Below, piece by piece: positions 22,655 through 30,045 of a stretch of DNA of 30,913 bases. This DNA is from an uncultured Acetatifactor sp. Lineage in GTDB: Bacteria > Bacillota > Clostridia > Lachnospirales > Lachnospiraceae. Location: contig CAJULV010000016.1 of the NCBI GenBank assembly GCA_910587555.1, positions 1 to 30,913 on the forward strand. The letters are read 5' to 3'. Both the position numbers and the translations under genes were made by a program. Under the pieces are notes generated by a model that saw only the letters and a list, made by a program, of their open reading frames with translations, ran no database searches and was not told where the DNA came from. Within the stretch, counting starts at the first letter, position 1, and each line of letters opens with the position of its first letter.

Positions 22655-23362
22655 ATGCATATGGGTATGTTTTATTGGGATTCTACGTATATTCTGGTTT
22701 TAATCGGCATGGTGTTGTGCCTGGGCGCAAGCGCGATGGTGAACAGTGCCATGGGCAGGTACAGTAAGGTGCGCAACAGTACCGGGATGACAGGGGCGGA
22801 GGCAGCCAGGCGTATCCTGAACAGCGAGGGGCTTTACAATGTGCAGATTGAATGTCTGAATTCGGGAAAAGGAGACCATTATGACCCCCGAACCAATACG
22901 GTAAGGCTTTCTTATGATAATTATAATCAGCCTTCTGTTACGGCAGTGGGAGTCGCGGCACATGAATGCGGCCATGCCCTTCAGCATGCAAAAGGGTATG
23001 CTTTCCTGAATTTCCGTTCGGCGCTTGTGCCGGTGGCAAATATCGGCAGTACGCTGGGGATGCCCCTCATTCTGCTGGGCGTGTTTTTAAGCTGGAACCA
23101 GGTGCTGATTGAGATTGGAATCTGGGCATTTTCGCTGGCAGTGCTTTTCCAGCTGGTAACCCTGCCCGTGGAGTTCAATGCTTCCGCCAGGGCGGTGGCA
23201 AAGATAGAGCAGTACGGGCTGCTTGGCGGGGATGAAACGAAGGGCTGCAAGAAGGTCCTGACAGCGGCAGCCATGACTTATGTGGCGGCAGCGGCATCCT
23301 CCGTTTTACAATTGCTGAGGCTGGTTCTGCTGTTTGGCGGCAACCGGAGAAGCAATGATTGA
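22655..23362 (+). CDS. membrane zinc metallopeptidase (Zn_peptidase_2/YugP family)
   Basis: A 235-residue integral membrane protein. A hydrophobic N-terminal helix (residues about 8-30) is followed by a cytosol- or membrane-side catalytic domain with the HExxH-type motif HECGH in VAAHECGHALQHAKG (near 106-120). Two further hydrophobic segments (about 127-175) and a C-terminal helix (about 205-228) complete it. VEFNASARAVAKIE supplies the likely third metal-ligand region. The family is widespread in Firmicutes and its substrate is unknown. ATG 22655 has AAGGAG (22643-22648) 6 bases upstream; an ATG at 22650 is out of frame. It lies between fmt and rsmB in the translation cluster. The preceding 117-base gap holds no recognised signal. 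Confidence 0.9.
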   Translation: MHMGMFYWDSTYILVLIGMVLCLGASAMVNSAMGRYSKVRNSTGMTGAEAARRILNSEGLYNVQIECLNSGKGDHYDPRTNTVRLSYDNYNQPSVTAVGVAAHECGHALQHAKGYAFLNFRSALVPVANIGSTLGMPLILLGVFLSWNQVLIEIGIWAFSLAVLFQLVTLPVEFNASARAVAKIEQYGLLGGDETKGCKKVLTAAAMTYVAAAASSVLQLLRLVLLFGGNRRSND

Positions 23363-23444
23363 GAGCGGCGCGGCGATTTTCGTAAGGAACCGTTAAGCGC
23401 AGCGCGCTGCAATGCCTGTCAGCAGCAGGGGGAGGGGAAACGGG

Positions 23445-24857
23445 ATGAATATCCGGGAACTTGTTTTAGATACGCTGCTCACACTGGAGCGGGAGGGTGA
23501 TTACTCTCACAGGCTGGTAAAGTCCGTACTTGACAAATATGACTATCTGGAGGCCCGCGATAAGGCTTTCATCAAGCGGCTGACAGAGGGGACGCTGGAG
23601 CGCCGGCTGGAGCTGGATTACTATCTGGATTTTTATTCCAGCCTGCCTGTCCGGAAGATGAAGCCGCTGATACGGTGCCTGCTGAGAATGAGCGTATATC
23701 AGATGCTATATATGGAATCCGTGCCGGACAGCGCTGCCTGCAATGAGTCCTGCAGGCTGGCGGCAAAGAGGGGATTCGGTAGCCTGAAGGGTTTCGTAAA
23801 CGGCGTGCTGCGAAAAATATCCGGCCAGAAGGATTCCCTGCCTGTTCCGGATAAAGAGAAAGAGCCTGTAAAATATTTATCCGTAAGGTATTCCATGCCG
23901 GAATGGCTTGTGGAAATGTGGCTGGATGAATATGGTAGAGACATTGCGGAAACACTTTTAGCGGGACTGCTGGAGGTCCATCCGGTTTCACTGCGGTTTT
24001 CCACGCTGATATCGGAGGCGGAAAGAAGAGAACTCTGCATGGAGATGCGTGAAAATGGGGTGGAGATGAGGCGGCATCCGTATCTGCCGTATTTGTTTCT
24101 GACAGGCGGTTATGCGGGAAATCCGGCATCTCTTCCTGCCTTTTCTGCCGGAAAGTGTACTGTGCAGGATGTGAGTTCCGCGTTGGCGGTGGAGGCGGCG
24201 GAAATAAAAGACGGGGACTTTGTAGTCGATGTCTGCGCCGCTCCGGGTGGAAAGAGCATCCTTGCCGCGGAGAAGGCCGGAAGGGGCAAAGTGCTGGCCA
24301 GGGATATCTCGGAAGAGAAGAAAAATATTACGGAAGAAAATATCTGCCGCATGGGGGCCGGGAATATTGAGGTACAAATCTTTGACGGCACCTGTACGGA
24401 TGAAGCTTTGCTGGAAAAGGCAGATGTGCTTCTTCTGGATGTGCCCTGTTCGGGGCTGGGCGTCATGGGGAAGAAGAGGGATATCAAATACCGCGTTACA
24501 AAAGAAAATCTGGGTGCGCTTGAGAAACTTCAGAAGCAGATTACGGCGGCTTCGGCAGGATATGTAAAGAAAGGCGGCACCCTTTTATACAGCACCTGTA
24601 CCATTCGCAGGGAAGAAAACGAGGATATGGTCCGGTATATTGTGCGGGAGTTGGGATTTGCGCCGGTGCCTTTGGACGGCGTTCTTCCGGAAGGGGTGCT
24701 GGCCGCAAAGGAGCGCCTGGAAGAAAAAATGAGGGTTGCCGGGAGAGAGGCATGCCCGGGGCTTACGGAGGAAGAGTCCCGCGCCTGTATCCGGCTGCTG
24801 CCGGGGCATATGGAGTCGGACGGATTTTTTATTGCCAGATTCCGGCGTGTGGAGTGA
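23445..24857 (+). CDS. rsmB: 16S rRNA (cytosine-967 C5)-methyltransferase
   Basis: A 470-residue RsmB/Sun protein. Residues about 1-130 form the NusB-like RNA-binding domain (REGDYSHRLVKSVLDKY, DKAFIKRLTEGTLERR, KRGFGSLKGFVNGVLRK). The SAM-dependent methyltransferase domain follows. Its SAM loop is VVDVCAAPGGKS, motif IV is LLLDVPCSGLGV with the release Cys, and motif VI is LLYSTCTIRREENE with the nucleophilic Cys. The length is close to the usual 430-450. ATG 23445 has GGAGGGG (23431-23437) 7 bases upstream; the in-frame extension to 23412 is rejected. It acts on 16S rRNA in small-subunit maturation, alongside rlmN and rsgA in the same cluster. Confidence 0.95.
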   Translation: MNIRELVLDTLLTLEREGDYSHRLVKSVLDKYDYLEARDKAFIKRLTEGTLERRLELDYYLDFYSSLPVRKMKPLIRCLLRMSVYQMLYMESVPDSAACNESCRLAAKRGFGSLKGFVNGVLRKISGQKDSLPVPDKEKEPVKYLSVRYSMPEWLVEMWLDEYGRDIAETLLAGLLEVHPVSLRFSTLISEAERRELCMEMRENGVEMRRHPYLPYLFLTGGYAGNPASLPAFSAGKCTVQDVSSALAVEAAEIKDGDFVVDVCAAPGGKSILAAEKAGRGKVLARDISEEKKNITEENICRMGAGNIEVQIFDGTCTDEALLEKADVLLLDVPCSGLGVMGKKRDIKYRVTKENLGALEKLQKQITAASAGYVKKGGTLLYSTCTIRREENEDMVRYIVRELGFAPVPLDGVLPEGVLAAKERLEEKMRVAGREACPGLTEEESRACIRLLPGHMESDGFFIARFRRVE

Positions 24858-24933
24858 CTGCGGGAGAAGAAGATGTTTTGCTGCCGGCGCGAGGAATCGG
24901 TAAGGCGGGAAGGGGTATAAGGGAAGGACGAAG

Positions 24934-26031
24934 ATGGCGGAAGAGAGGCGGGCAGAAGGGGAAAACAGCGGGAAGACAGATATCAAATCCCTGACACTGC
25001 AGGAACTGAAGGACGAAATGGCTGCCAGGGGAGAGAAAGCCTTCCGGGCGGTGCAGATGTATGAATGGATGCACAGAAAGCTGGCAAGAAATTTTGACGG
25101 GATGAGCAATCTCTCAAAGGGCTTTCGGGAAGAATGTAAAAACAGATATCTTTATACGGCGCTGCAGACGGTACGTGTTCAGGAGTCTGAGCTGGACGGA
25201 ACCAGGAAGTTCCTGTTTGCGCTTTCCGACGGAAATGTGGTGGAAAGCGTCTGGATGAAATATAAACACGGCAACAGCGTCTGCATTTCTTCCCAGGTGG
25301 GCTGCAGGATGGGGTGCAGATTCTGTGCGTCCACGCTGGACGGGCTGGAACGAAATCTGACCCCCTCAGAGATGCTGGACCAGGTCTACGCAATTACACT
25401 GCTGACGGGAGAGCGGGTAAGCAATGTGGTTGTGATGGGCACAGGGGAGCCGCTGGATAATTACGATAATTTATTGGTTTTCCTGAAGATGCTTACGGAT
25501 GAAAACGGGCTTCATATCAGCCAGAGGAACGTCACGGTCTCTACCTGCGGCCTGGTGCCGGAGATGAGACGGCTGGCGGAAGAAAAGCTGCAGATTACAC
25601 TGGCGCTGTCGCTTCATGCCGTGACGGACGAAAAGCGCCGAAGAATCATGCCCATCGCGAACCGGTACGGAATCAGGGAGCTGATGGACGCATGCGAATA
25701 CTATTTTGGGCAGACAGGCAGGCGGATTACTTTTGAATACAGTCTGGCGGCAGGCGTGAATGACAGCGAGGAGGACGCCATGGGGCTGGTCCGTCTGGCT
25801 TGGCCGCTTCGTTGCCATATCAATTTAATTCCGGTAAATCCTGTAAAAGAATGCGGTTTTTCGCGCACACAGCTGTCTCAGATCAAAGCTTTTCAAAATA
25901 TACTTGAAAAAAATGAAATAAATGGTACTATTAGAAGGGAAATGGGCAGGGATATTGACGGCGCATGCGGGCAGCTGCGGCGCAGGCATATGTCTGTCCT
26001 ACGGGACATTGGAGGAAATGAAGCGTGTTGA
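24934..26031 (+). CDS. rlmN: 23S rRNA/tRNA (adenine-2503 C2)-methyltransferase, radical SAM
   Basis: A 365-residue radical-SAM enzyme that methylates A2503 of 23S rRNA and A37 of some tRNAs. The [4Fe-4S] motif CRMGCRFC places Cys124, Cys128 and Cys131. GTGEPLDNYDN, VTVSTCGLVP and LALSLHA follow, and NLIPVNPV precedes the methyl-accepting C-terminal Cys345 in DIDGACGQL. An acidic/basic N-terminal tail of about 15 residues precedes the first conserved helix. ATG 24934 has GGGAAGGA 5 bases upstream. Its stop overlaps the start region of the phosphatase gene by 7 bases, so translation is probably coupled. It requires a reductant and low oxygen, in keeping with an anaerobe. Confidence 0.96.
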   Translation: MAEERRAEGENSGKTDIKSLTLQELKDEMAARGEKAFRAVQMYEWMHRKLARNFDGMSNLSKGFREECKNRYLYTALQTVRVQESELDGTRKFLFALSDGNVVESVWMKYKHGNSVCISSQVGCRMGCRFCASTLDGLERNLTPSEMLDQVYAITLLTGERVSNVVVMGTGEPLDNYDNLLVFLKMLTDENGLHISQRNVTVSTCGLVPEMRRLAEEKLQITLALSLHAVTDEKRRRIMPIANRYGIRELMDACEYYFGQTGRRITFEYSLAAGVNDSEEDAMGLVRLAWPLRCHINLIPVNPVKECGFSRTQLSQIKAFQNILEKNEINGTIRREMGRDIDGACGQLRRRHMSVLRDIGGNEAC

Positions 26032-26762
26032 AAACGTTTTCTATGACAGATATCGGCAGAAGAAGAAAAGCAAACCAGGATTACGTATATTCATCGGAGC
26101 GCCCTGTAGGGCTGCTGCCGAATCTGTTTGTTGTGGCAGACGGTATGGGCGGCCATAATGCGGGTGATTATGCTTCCAGGGTTGCGGTGGAGACCATCGT
26201 GGAGCAGATTGCGGATTCGCCTGAGCATGACCCGCTGCGTGTTTTTGACATGGCGATCCAGGCGGCCAATGCAAGAATACGGGAGTTGGCAGCAGAGTCC
26301 CCGGAACTGGACGGAATGGGGACTACCGTGGTGGTTGCATCCTGCGCGGACAGGTGCCTTTTTGTTGCAAATGTGGGCGACAGCAGGCTGTATGTGGTGA
26401 ACCGTTCGGGAATCCGCCAGATTACCAGAGACCATTCCTGGGTGGAGGAGATGGTCCGGAGGGGCGGTATCGGCAGGGAGGAAGCAAGGAACCACCCGGA
26501 TAAGAATATTATTACCAGGGCAGTGGGGGCTGAAGATACCATAAAGGCCGATTTTTTTATGGTGCGGCTTGAACAGAATGACAGAATATTGATGTGTACG
26601 GACGGACTGACCAATATGCTGGAGGACGAGGAGATCCGAATGGTACTGGACGGAGCCCGGGATATTGTGGAGAAGGCAGAGGCGCTTGTCAAGGCTGCCA
26701 ATGAGAATGGCGGAAAGGACAATATCAGTGTGATTTTGATTGAATCTCTGGAAGCGTGTTAG
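26025..26762 (+). CDS. stp: PP2C-family Ser/Thr protein phosphatase
   Basis: A 245-residue metal-dependent phosphatase (PrpC/Stp type) that reverses phosphorylation by the adjacent PASTA kinase. Motifs in order are RRRKANQDYVY near residue 13, the metal-binding VVADGMGGHNAGDYAS, GMGTTVVVA, NVGDSRLYVV, MCTDGLTNML and GKDNISVILI. All metal-binding aspartates are present. Translation begins at GTG 26025 (or TTG 26028), inside the end of rlmN. GGAGG (26011-26015) lies 9 bases from the GTG; no ATG is available before 26043, which would cut into the first strand. The kinase starts 14 bases after the stop. A phosphatase-kinase pair here is the normal Firmicutes order. Confidence 0.95.
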   Translation: MLKTFSMTDIGRRRKANQDYVYSSERPVGLLPNLFVVADGMGGHNAGDYASRVAVETIVEQIADSPEHDPLRVFDMAIQAANARIRELAAESPELDGMGTTVVVASCADRCLFVANVGDSRLYVVNRSGIRQITRDHSWVEEMVRRGGIGREEARNHPDKNIITRAVGAEDTIKADFFMVRLEQNDRILMCTDGLTNMLEDEEIRMVLDGARDIVEKAEALVKAANENGGKDNISVILIESLEAC

Positions 26763-26776
26763 AATGGAGAGTATGC

Positions 26777-28939
26777 ATGGTTAAGATTGGAATGATGATT
26801 GGCGACCGCTATGAAGTGCTGGAGAAAATCGGTACCGGCGGCATGTCAGATGTATATAAGGCAAAATGCCATAAGCTGAACCGTTTTGTGGCGATTAAGG
26901 TTTTGAAGCAGGAATTCAGTGAAAACGCTAATTTTGTATCGAAATTCCGTACAGAGGCCCAGGCGGCGGCAGGGCTGATGCATCCCAGCATTGTCAACGT
27001 GTACGATGTGGGGGAGGAAGACGGTATTTATTATATCGTGATGGAGCTGGTAGAGGGCATCACACTTAAAAAGTATATCGAAAAAAAGGCCAGGCTGTCC
27101 TTCAAGGAGGCAGTGAGCATAGCAATACAGGTGAGCATGGGAATTGAAGCGGCCCATAATAACCATATCATTCACAGGGATATCAAGCCTCAGAACATTA
27201 TGATATCCAAGGACGGCAAGGTAAAGGTGACGGATTTCGGCATTGCCAAGGCTGCTACCAGCAATACGATTACCTCCAACGTAATGGGATCTGTGCATTA
27301 TACGTCGCCGGAACAGGCCAGGGGCGGCTACAGTGATGAGAAAAGCGACATTTATTCCCTTGGCATTACCATTTTTGAAATGCTGACCGGAAGAGTTCCT
27401 TTTAACGGGGAGACGACGGTGGCCATCGCGATCAAGCATATCCAGGAGGAGCTTCCCTCCCCGAAGGAATTTGTGCCGGAGATTCCAAACAGTGTAGAGG
27501 GAATCGTACTGAAATGCTGTCAGAAGTCTCCTGATCGCAGATATCAGAGTATGCAGGAACTGATTGCGGATTTGAAGCAGTCCCTGATGAATCCTGATGA
27601 TGACTTTGTAGTACAAAATGACCCTGACATGAGCGCCGGTACCCGAAAAATATCAGATGTTGAGCGGGAACAGATTAAGCGCAGGACTGTATATCAGGAG
27701 AACTACGAACAGAACTATGATTACGAGGAACGGGAAGAACCCATGCGCCTGCGTTCCGAGACGGAATCCATATATGAAAATGAAGAGGATTCGGAGGACG
27801 ATGACGAATATGATTATAACCCTAAAATGGAGAAAGTGACTACATTTCTGGCATTAATCGGAGGTGTGGTATTTTGTGTGGTCGCCATTATTCTCGCGGT
27901 AAAAGTATTTGGAGGCCGAGAGGAGGGAGAGGAGCCTGTCAGCCCGGTGATTACCACGCCCCCTTCAACGGAATTCTCCGGAGAATCCTCCTCCGGGGAG
28001 GACGAGATACAGAAAGTACGGATGCCGAAAGTAGTGGGCAAAACCGTGGAGGATGCCAGAAATGCATTGACAGATCTGGGGTTGAAGTCTGAAGTTGAAT
28101 ATGAGGAATCGGATGATATTAAAGCAGGGGAAGTCATAAGCGCCGATGTGGCGGAAGGTACCGAAATTGAGGAGGGAACGGTTGTTAAGCTAACTGCCAG
28201 TGCCGGACCCGAGGGGATTCCCGTGCCGTCAGTGGTGAATATGGATTATGACGAGGCCAACGCGCGGCTGACGCAGCTTGGCTTTGCAGTGACCAGGGTG
28301 GAAGGCTATTCTGATGAGGTGGACAGCGGGGTTGTTATGTCCCAGGTGCCTTCCGCCGAGACAGAAGTAGCCAAGGGCACCAATATTACCGTCACGGTGA
28401 GCCTTGGAAAGGAGAAAATCTGGGTTCCGAATCTGCTGGGATATTCCGAGGAGGAGGGGATTGCGATTGCCCTGGATGCGGGCCTGCAGATAGGGGAAGA
28501 AATCGCCTATATATACAGTAACGAGTATCCGGAGGGACAGATCTGCTATCAGAGTTATTCCACCGGTTCTTATGTGGAACCTGATACCGTGATGGATATT
28601 AAGGTCAGCAAAGGACCTGAAGCAGAGACTTATAAATGCAACGCCAGCATTATGGCACCTACACCTGAGGAGGCGCCGGATTATACGGCGGGGATGGAGG
28701 TCTTAGTCAGGCTGGTGACGGACGACGGACAGGTGCTTCTGGATACCAGGACATCAAGCTTTCCGCAGGCCGCAAATTATTTTGGGTTGACTTCATCAGG
28801 GGGTACGCTTACCATGTCTTATACCGTGACGACGGAGGGTACTACCACCACGGATCCGGAAACGGGAGAGACGGTTACGCTGCCCGGGGAGATACAGGAA
28901 AAATCTTTCAGCAGAAGAATTGAGTTTACGTTGGAATAG
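26777..28939 (+). CDS. pknB: PASTA-domain Ser/Thr protein kinase
   Basis: A 720-residue membrane kinase (PrkC/Stk type). The kinase domain covers residues about 11-268, with the Gly loop IGTGGMSDVY, Lys41 in VAIKVL, HRDIKPQN (133-140), DFGIAKA (153-159) and the SPEQARGG segment. A strongly acidic, Tyr-rich juxtamembrane region lies at about 304-351 and one transmembrane helix at 354-377. Three extracellular PASTA repeats follow (about 415-477, 481-544, 548-613), which bind muropeptides or lipid II. A final ~107-residue Thr-rich beta domain of unknown type ends the protein. ATG 26777 has GGAGAG (26766-26771) 5 bases upstream; the frame extends a few codons further upstream without support. It senses wall state for growth or germination control; targets are not in the sequence. 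Confidence 0.95.
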   Translation: MVKIGMMIGDRYEVLEKIGTGGMSDVYKAKCHKLNRFVAIKVLKQEFSENANFVSKFRTEAQAAAGLMHPSIVNVYDVGEEDGIYYIVMELVEGITLKKYIEKKARLSFKEAVSIAIQVSMGIEAAHNNHIIHRDIKPQNIMISKDGKVKVTDFGIAKAATSNTITSNVMGSVHYTSPEQARGGYSDEKSDIYSLGITIFEMLTGRVPFNGETTVAIAIKHIQEELPSPKEFVPEIPNSVEGIVLKCCQKSPDRRYQSMQELIADLKQSLMNPDDDFVVQNDPDMSAGTRKISDVEREQIKRRTVYQENYEQNYDYEEREEPMRLRSETESIYENEEDSEDDDEYDYNPKMEKVTTFLALIGGVVFCVVAIILAVKVFGGREEGEEPVSPVITTPPSTEFSGESSSGEDEIQKVRMPKVVGKTVEDARNALTDLGLKSEVEYEESDDIKAGEVISADVAEGTEIEEGTVVKLTASAGPEGIPVPSVVNMDYDEANARLTQLGFAVTRVEGYSDEVDSGVVMSQVPSAETEVAKGTNITVTVSLGKEKIWVPNLLGYSEEEGIAIALDAGLQIGEEIAYIYSNEYPEGQICYQSYSTGSYVEPDTVMDIKVSKGPEAETYKCNASIMAPTPEEAPDYTAGMEVLVRLVTDDGQVLLDTRTSSFPQAANYFGLTSSGGTLTMSYTVTTEGTTTTDPETGETVTLPGEIQEKSFSRRIEFTLE

Positions 28940-28948
28940 GCGGGAATT

Positions 28949-29893
28949 ATGCGCGGAAGGATAGTGAAAGGGATTGGCGGTTTTTATTACGTTCATTGCG
29001 GGCAGGCACAGGATGGCACGCTTGGGGACGGAGAATTGTACGAATGCAGGGCAAAGGGGATATTCCGCAGGGATAACCGCCGTCCGCTGGTAGGGGACGA
29101 GGTGGAAATGGATGTGCTGGACGAAGCGAAAAAGGCCGGCAATATCCGTGAACTGCTGCCCAGGCGAAGCGAGCTTATCCGTCCTGCGGTGGCCAATGTG
29201 GATCAGGCGTTGGTTATTTTTGCCGTTGCAAGGCCCAAACCCAATTGTAATCTGCTGGACAGGTTTTTGATTATGATGGCACAGCAGGGGCTGGAAAGTA
29301 TTGTCTGTTTTAACAAATCAGATATTGATGAAGACGGCATCGGAGAGGAATATATCCGGACATATCGGGACTGCGGGTACCGGACACTGGGACTCAGTGC
29401 GAAAACGGGGGAGGGCATCGATTCTCTGAAAGAATTGCTGCAGGGGAAAATCACTGCGGTGGCGGGACCAAGCGGTGTGGGAAAATCTTCCGTCATCAAT
29501 TGCCTGCAGTCGGATGTCGTGATGGAAACAGGAGAAATCAGCGTCAAAATCCAGAGAGGAAAGCATACGACAAGGCATTCCGAGTTGATAGCGCTGGACA
29601 GGAATACGTATATTCTGGATACGCCCGGATTCAGTTCCCTGGGGCTTTTCGGGCTGGAGAAGGGAAAGTTGGCGGCATATTATCCGGAGTTTTCGGAGTG
29701 TGAAAAGGATTGCAGATTTGTCGGCTGCTCTCATATCGGGGAGCGGGTTTGCGGTGTGAAGGAAGCAGTGGCCGGGGGGAGCGTCAACAGGATGCGGTAT
29801 GAGAATTACTGTCTTTTGTATCAGGAACTGGACTGCATACAGTCAAAAGGGATGAAGCCGGCAGTACACAATCACAAGGCGGGGAAAAGGTAG
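28949..29893 (+). CDS. rsgA: ribosome small-subunit-dependent GTPase A
   Basis: A 314-residue circularly permuted GTPase that checks and releases late 30S ribosome assembly intermediates. An N-terminal OB-fold (about 1-70) with RIVKGIGGFYYV and RDNRRPLVGDEVE comes first. The G4 motif NKSD precedes the P-loop GPSGVGKSS and the DTPG of G3, the permuted order. The C-terminal zinc knuckle has cysteines and a histidine in CEKDCRFVGCSHIGERVC. The ribosome binding site is weak (GGCGGG), but the start is only 9 bases after the kinase stop, so coupling is likely. In Firmicutes rpe and thiN commonly follow; here they are not seen. Confidence 0.95.
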   Translation: MRGRIVKGIGGFYYVHCGQAQDGTLGDGELYECRAKGIFRRDNRRPLVGDEVEMDVLDEAKKAGNIRELLPRRSELIRPAVANVDQALVIFAVARPKPNCNLLDRFLIMMAQQGLESIVCFNKSDIDEDGIGEEYIRTYRDCGYRTLGLSAKTGEGIDSLKELLQGKITAVAGPSGVGKSSVINCLQSDVVMETGEISVKIQRGKHTTRHSELIALDRNTYILDTPGFSSLGLFGLEKGKLAAYYPEFSECEKDCRFVGCSHIGERVCGVKEAVAGGSVNRMRYENYCLLYQELDCIQSKGMKPAVHNHKAGKR

Positions 29894-30000
29894 AAAGGAA
29901 TCTGCCGGAGGATGGCAGCCGGGAGGATAGCGGATCAGTGCGGAAATGGTGCGCATTATTGGGAAGGTTGTCCAAACATCGAAAATATATGTTCATATCA

Positions 30001-30029
30001 TTGATTTTATGGTCAATGTTACTTATAAT
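30001..30029 (+). promoter_or_regulatory. promoter of the nuclease-family gene
   Basis: TTGATT (30001-30006), 17-base spacer, perfect TATAAT (30024-30029). A short inverted repeat, CATTGA (29999-30004) with TCAATG (30013-30018), overlaps the -35 and could be an operator. The 152-base gap after rsgA has no clear terminator. Confidence 0.7.
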
Positions 30030-30045
30030 AAAACAAGGGGGAAAG

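Noticed and set aside
23399..23410. Perfect palindrome GCAGCGCGCTGC before rsmB
   Set aside because: Short, GC-rich, no second copy noticed and not placed at a promoter; likely chance.
27600..28640. Possible frameshift or truncation in the kinase because of the unusual acidic linker
   Set aside because: The frame is continuous from the kinase domain through the membrane helix and three PASTA repeats, so the linker is genuine.
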